From positions 1 through 6,916 of the forward strand of contig JAUXBJ010000092.1 of NCBI GenBank assembly GCA_030619425.1: a DNA stretch of 6,916 nucleotides, read 5' to 3'. Numbering within the stretch: position 1 is the first letter of the stretch; the number at the start of each line of letters is the position of its first letter. The position numbers and the translations under genes were made by a program. Positions 5,320 through 6,916 of the stretch are shown piece after piece. A model generated the notes under the pieces. That model had not been told where the DNA came from, did no database searches, and worked only from the letters and a program-made list of their open reading frames with translations. This DNA is from a bacterium (GTDB lineage Bacteria > Zixibacteria > MSB-5A5 > GN15 > FEB-12).

Positions 5320-6849
5320 ATGCTGAAAAGGTTGGTCTTCTCAGTCATGGCGTTTGGCCTGTTCCTGCTACTGGCGGAGGGGGGCGCCCGCCTGATTGAG
5401 CGCAGCGCCGGACGATGGGCCGACGACGCCGTGGGCTTGTCAGGTTGGCAGGCGAAATTCTTCGGCTCCCTTTTCAACTGGCACGAAGGGGATCCCGAGC
5501 TCCTCTGGCGGTTCAAACCAAACCTCGCCAATCGATATATCCAAACTAACAGCACGCATACAATCGGTCCTGAGATCAGAAGCCCCAAACCACCGACTTC
5601 CTTTCGCATCCTGTTGCTTGGCGACTCCTCGCCGGTGGGACTGGGACTGGGATTAGATTCTTACGATCTGAGTTTCGGGCCACAGTTGCAGAGGCGTCTT
5701 CAGGATTTGTATGGCGAACATCAAGAAGCGGAACTGATCAACGCCGCCGTGTCCGGATACACCAGCGAGCAACTGGTCCGCTATCTGGAACTGCACGGAT
5801 GGGGATTCGAGCCGGATGTCGTCATACTTTATTGCGGCAACAACGACGCCTCAATCTCCGGTTTTCAAAACGATCGCGAACTGATGCGCAAACAGCGTCT
5901 CAGTCAGTTGCGCGCTCTGTTGTCGCGCACAGCTTTATATCGGGTCTTACGGGCAGCATTGGCGCCTGGTTGTTCTTCAGCGCCGCCGCGTGAAATGGCA
6001 CTCCAGGTAAGAGTGACTCCTGAGCAGTACGGCGAGAATCTGGCTACCATAGCTGAGCAGTGTCATCGCCGCGACTGCCCGCTGATAATTGTGAAACCAC
6101 CGGTGCCCCTCAGGTGGCCGGCTGGGCTGCAGTTCAAACCGTTCCGTCGTCTGAAGGGATCCGATGGACAACTCATCATACCGGAACCGCTGGCCGAATG
6201 TTTGAACCGACCCATCCGCTACTGTCTTGATCGCGAACGGTTGCCTTCGTGGTATCACAACGCCGACAAGGTCACACGTCTCGTATATGCCTCTGCTTAC
6301 CGGGATACCCTGCCACCAACGGAGGCCGTGTCATATTACGCTAAGCAACTTGAGGTTGATTCGCAGTCGCCCATACTATGGAATAACCTCGGAGTTGCCT
6401 GTTGGGAAAGTATGCGGTACGCTGAGGCCGACAGTTGCCTTCGCAAGGCCAGACAGGAGTCTGTGCGTGCTTTCGACAGTCTGCCCGATCCAGCATCACA
6501 GGCACTGGGGACAGTATTTCTGTTCAACATCGGCATCAATCTTATGAGTGCGGCGCAATATGATTCCGCCACGCTACAGTTCGACACAGCGCTTGCCATT
6601 GCTTATCTCGACTCGGCGCTGCAAGGGGACTATTTGTCGTTGCGAGTGAAGCGAAGCTACCTGGAGCAGATCGATTCGCTCGGCGAGGAATGGGAGAACG
6701 TCACGGTTGTCGACATGCCGACAGTTTTTGCGCAGAACGGCGGCGAGTCGCTTTTCATTGACCATTGTCATCCCACGGCAGAGGGCCATCGGCTCATCGC
6801 GCAGGAGATATTTGAGGCGATGAAAACAGGACCTGCGTCCCGGGAATGA
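5320..6849 (+). CDS. Membrane-anchored SGNH/GDSL-type hydrolase with TPR-like insertion
   Basis: This 509-residue protein begins with a short hydrophobic segment after Lys/Arg (about residues 4-20, ending AEGGARLIE), a likely signal anchor placing the rest outside the cytoplasmic membrane. SGNH blocks follow: LLLGDSS (98-104, nucleophile Ser103), the oxyanion glycine in AVSGYTS (143-149), CGNND (172-176, Asn175) and DHCHP (481-485, Asp481 and His484). The triad is therefore complete and an esterase or acyl-hydrolase activity is likely; the substrate is unknown. Between blocks III and V lies a long insertion with TPR-like helices at about 335-378 (LWNNLGVACWESMRYAEA) and 397-430 (NIGINLMSAAQYDSA). 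The ATG at 5320 lacks a well-placed Shine-Dalgarno sequence; AAAGGAAA near 5298-5305 is about 14 bases away. The gene is divergent from the trehalose operon, and no functional link is evident. Proteins of this architecture are often involved in acylation or deacylation of envelope polymers, which is inference here. Confidence 0.8.
   Translation: MLKRLVFSVMAFGLFLLLAEGGARLIERSAGRWADDAVGLSGWQAKFFGSLFNWHEGDPELLWRFKPNLANRYIQTNSTHTIGPEIRSPKPPTSFRILLLGDSSPVGLGLGLDSYDLSFGPQLQRRLQDLYGEHQEAELINAAVSGYTSEQLVRYLELHGWGFEPDVVILYCGNNDASISGFQNDRELMRKQRLSQLRALLSRTALYRVLRAALAPGCSSAPPREMALQVRVTPEQYGENLATIAEQCHRRDCPLIIVKPPVPLRWPAGLQFKPFRRLKGSDGQLIIPEPLAECLNRPIRYCLDRERLPSWYHNADKVTRLVYASAYRDTLPPTEAVSYYAKQLEVDSQSPILWNNLGVACWESMRYAEADSCLRKARQESVRAFDSLPDPASQALGTVFLFNIGINLMSAAQYDSATLQFDTALAIAYLDSALQGDYLSLRVKRSYLEQIDSLGEEWENVTVVDMPTVFAQNGGESLFIDHCHPTAEGHRLIAQEIFEAMKTGPASRE
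6322..6609 (+). other. TPR-like insertion inside the SGNH hydrolase
   Basis: Residues 335-430 read as helical pairs with TPR-type spacing: a Trp/Phe-x-Asn-[LI]-Gly core (LWNNLG, LFNIGI), a following Tyr (MRYAEA, AQYDSA) and an alanine-rich second helix. At least two units are visible; others may be degenerate. It is presumably a partner-binding platform placed between catalytic blocks. Confidence 0.6.
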
Positions 6850-6916
6850 ACGCGGACCTGCTGCGGTTGTAAAGCACATTAAATATCGGCTTCCACGATT
6901 TTGACTGGAATCCACC
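6850..6916. other. Non-coding tail at right edge
   Basis: The 67 bases after the SGNH gene hold no gene that I can see and no clear terminator hairpin. TTGACTG at 6901-6907 repeats the -35-like string upstream of the SGNH gene and may belong to the promoter of a plus-strand gene beyond the window. Confidence 0.3.

Noticed and set aside
6829..6861. Direct repeat GGACCTGC at 6829-6836 and 6854-6861 around the SGNH stop codon
   Set aside because: Eight bases repeated twice at a 25-base offset in GC-rich DNA is easily chance, with no mobile-element features nearby.
1..6916. CRISPR arrays, tRNA or rRNA genes, insertion sequences, attachment sites
   Set aside because: I saw no repeat-spacer pattern, no cloverleaf or rRNA-like stretch, no transposase or integrase motifs and no terminal inverted repeats.

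Overview
The window reads as a chromosomal segment of a bacterium with moderately high GC. It has Shine-Dalgarno-like leaders, a sigma-70-like promoter with a perfect -10 box, short intergenic gaps, and GTG/ATG starts. Nothing in it fixes the taxon. The mix of a trehalose cluster with an unknown protein I recognise as DUF5752-like, a putative M1-peptidase C-terminal region and an SGNH hydrolase carrying TPRs would suit an uncultivated FCB-type or candidate-phylum lineage (for example Zixibacteria-like), but that is inference only.

Layout. (1) Bases 2-730, plus strand: the C-terminal 242 codons of a large protein cut by the left edge, probably an M1-type metallopeptidase-like protein without its catalytic part in view. 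(2) Bases 727-5077, minus strand: a compact trehalose locus, in transcription order DUF5752-like protein, TreT (trehalose glycosyltransferring synthase), OtsB (trehalose-6-phosphatase) and, after a 194-base gap, OtsA (trehalose-6-phosphate synthase). The first three are overlapping or nearly abutting; OtsA may have its own promoter in an AT-rich patch. OtsA and the left-edge gene converge and share a TTAA in which both stop codons lie. (3) Bases 5078-5319: a divergent control region with a clear minus-strand promoter (TATAAT) for the trehalose cluster and a weak plus-strand one. (4) Bases 5320-6849, plus strand: a membrane-anchored SGNH/GDSL hydrolase with a TPR-like insertion. (5) Bases 6850-6916: a short non-coding tail.

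How the genes work together. OtsA makes trehalose-6-phosphate from an NDP-glucose and glucose-6-phosphate, and OtsB removes the phosphate. TreT reversibly joins NDP-glucose to free glucose, giving trehalose in one step or recovering glucose and NDP-glucose from it. The locus therefore encodes two chemically distinct routes to the same compatible solute, one of them reversible. The DUF5752-like protein heads the operon and its stop overlaps the treT start. It is the least understood component, and it contains an internal duplication visible by eye. It is the best candidate here for an undescribed partner or regulator of trehalose metabolism.
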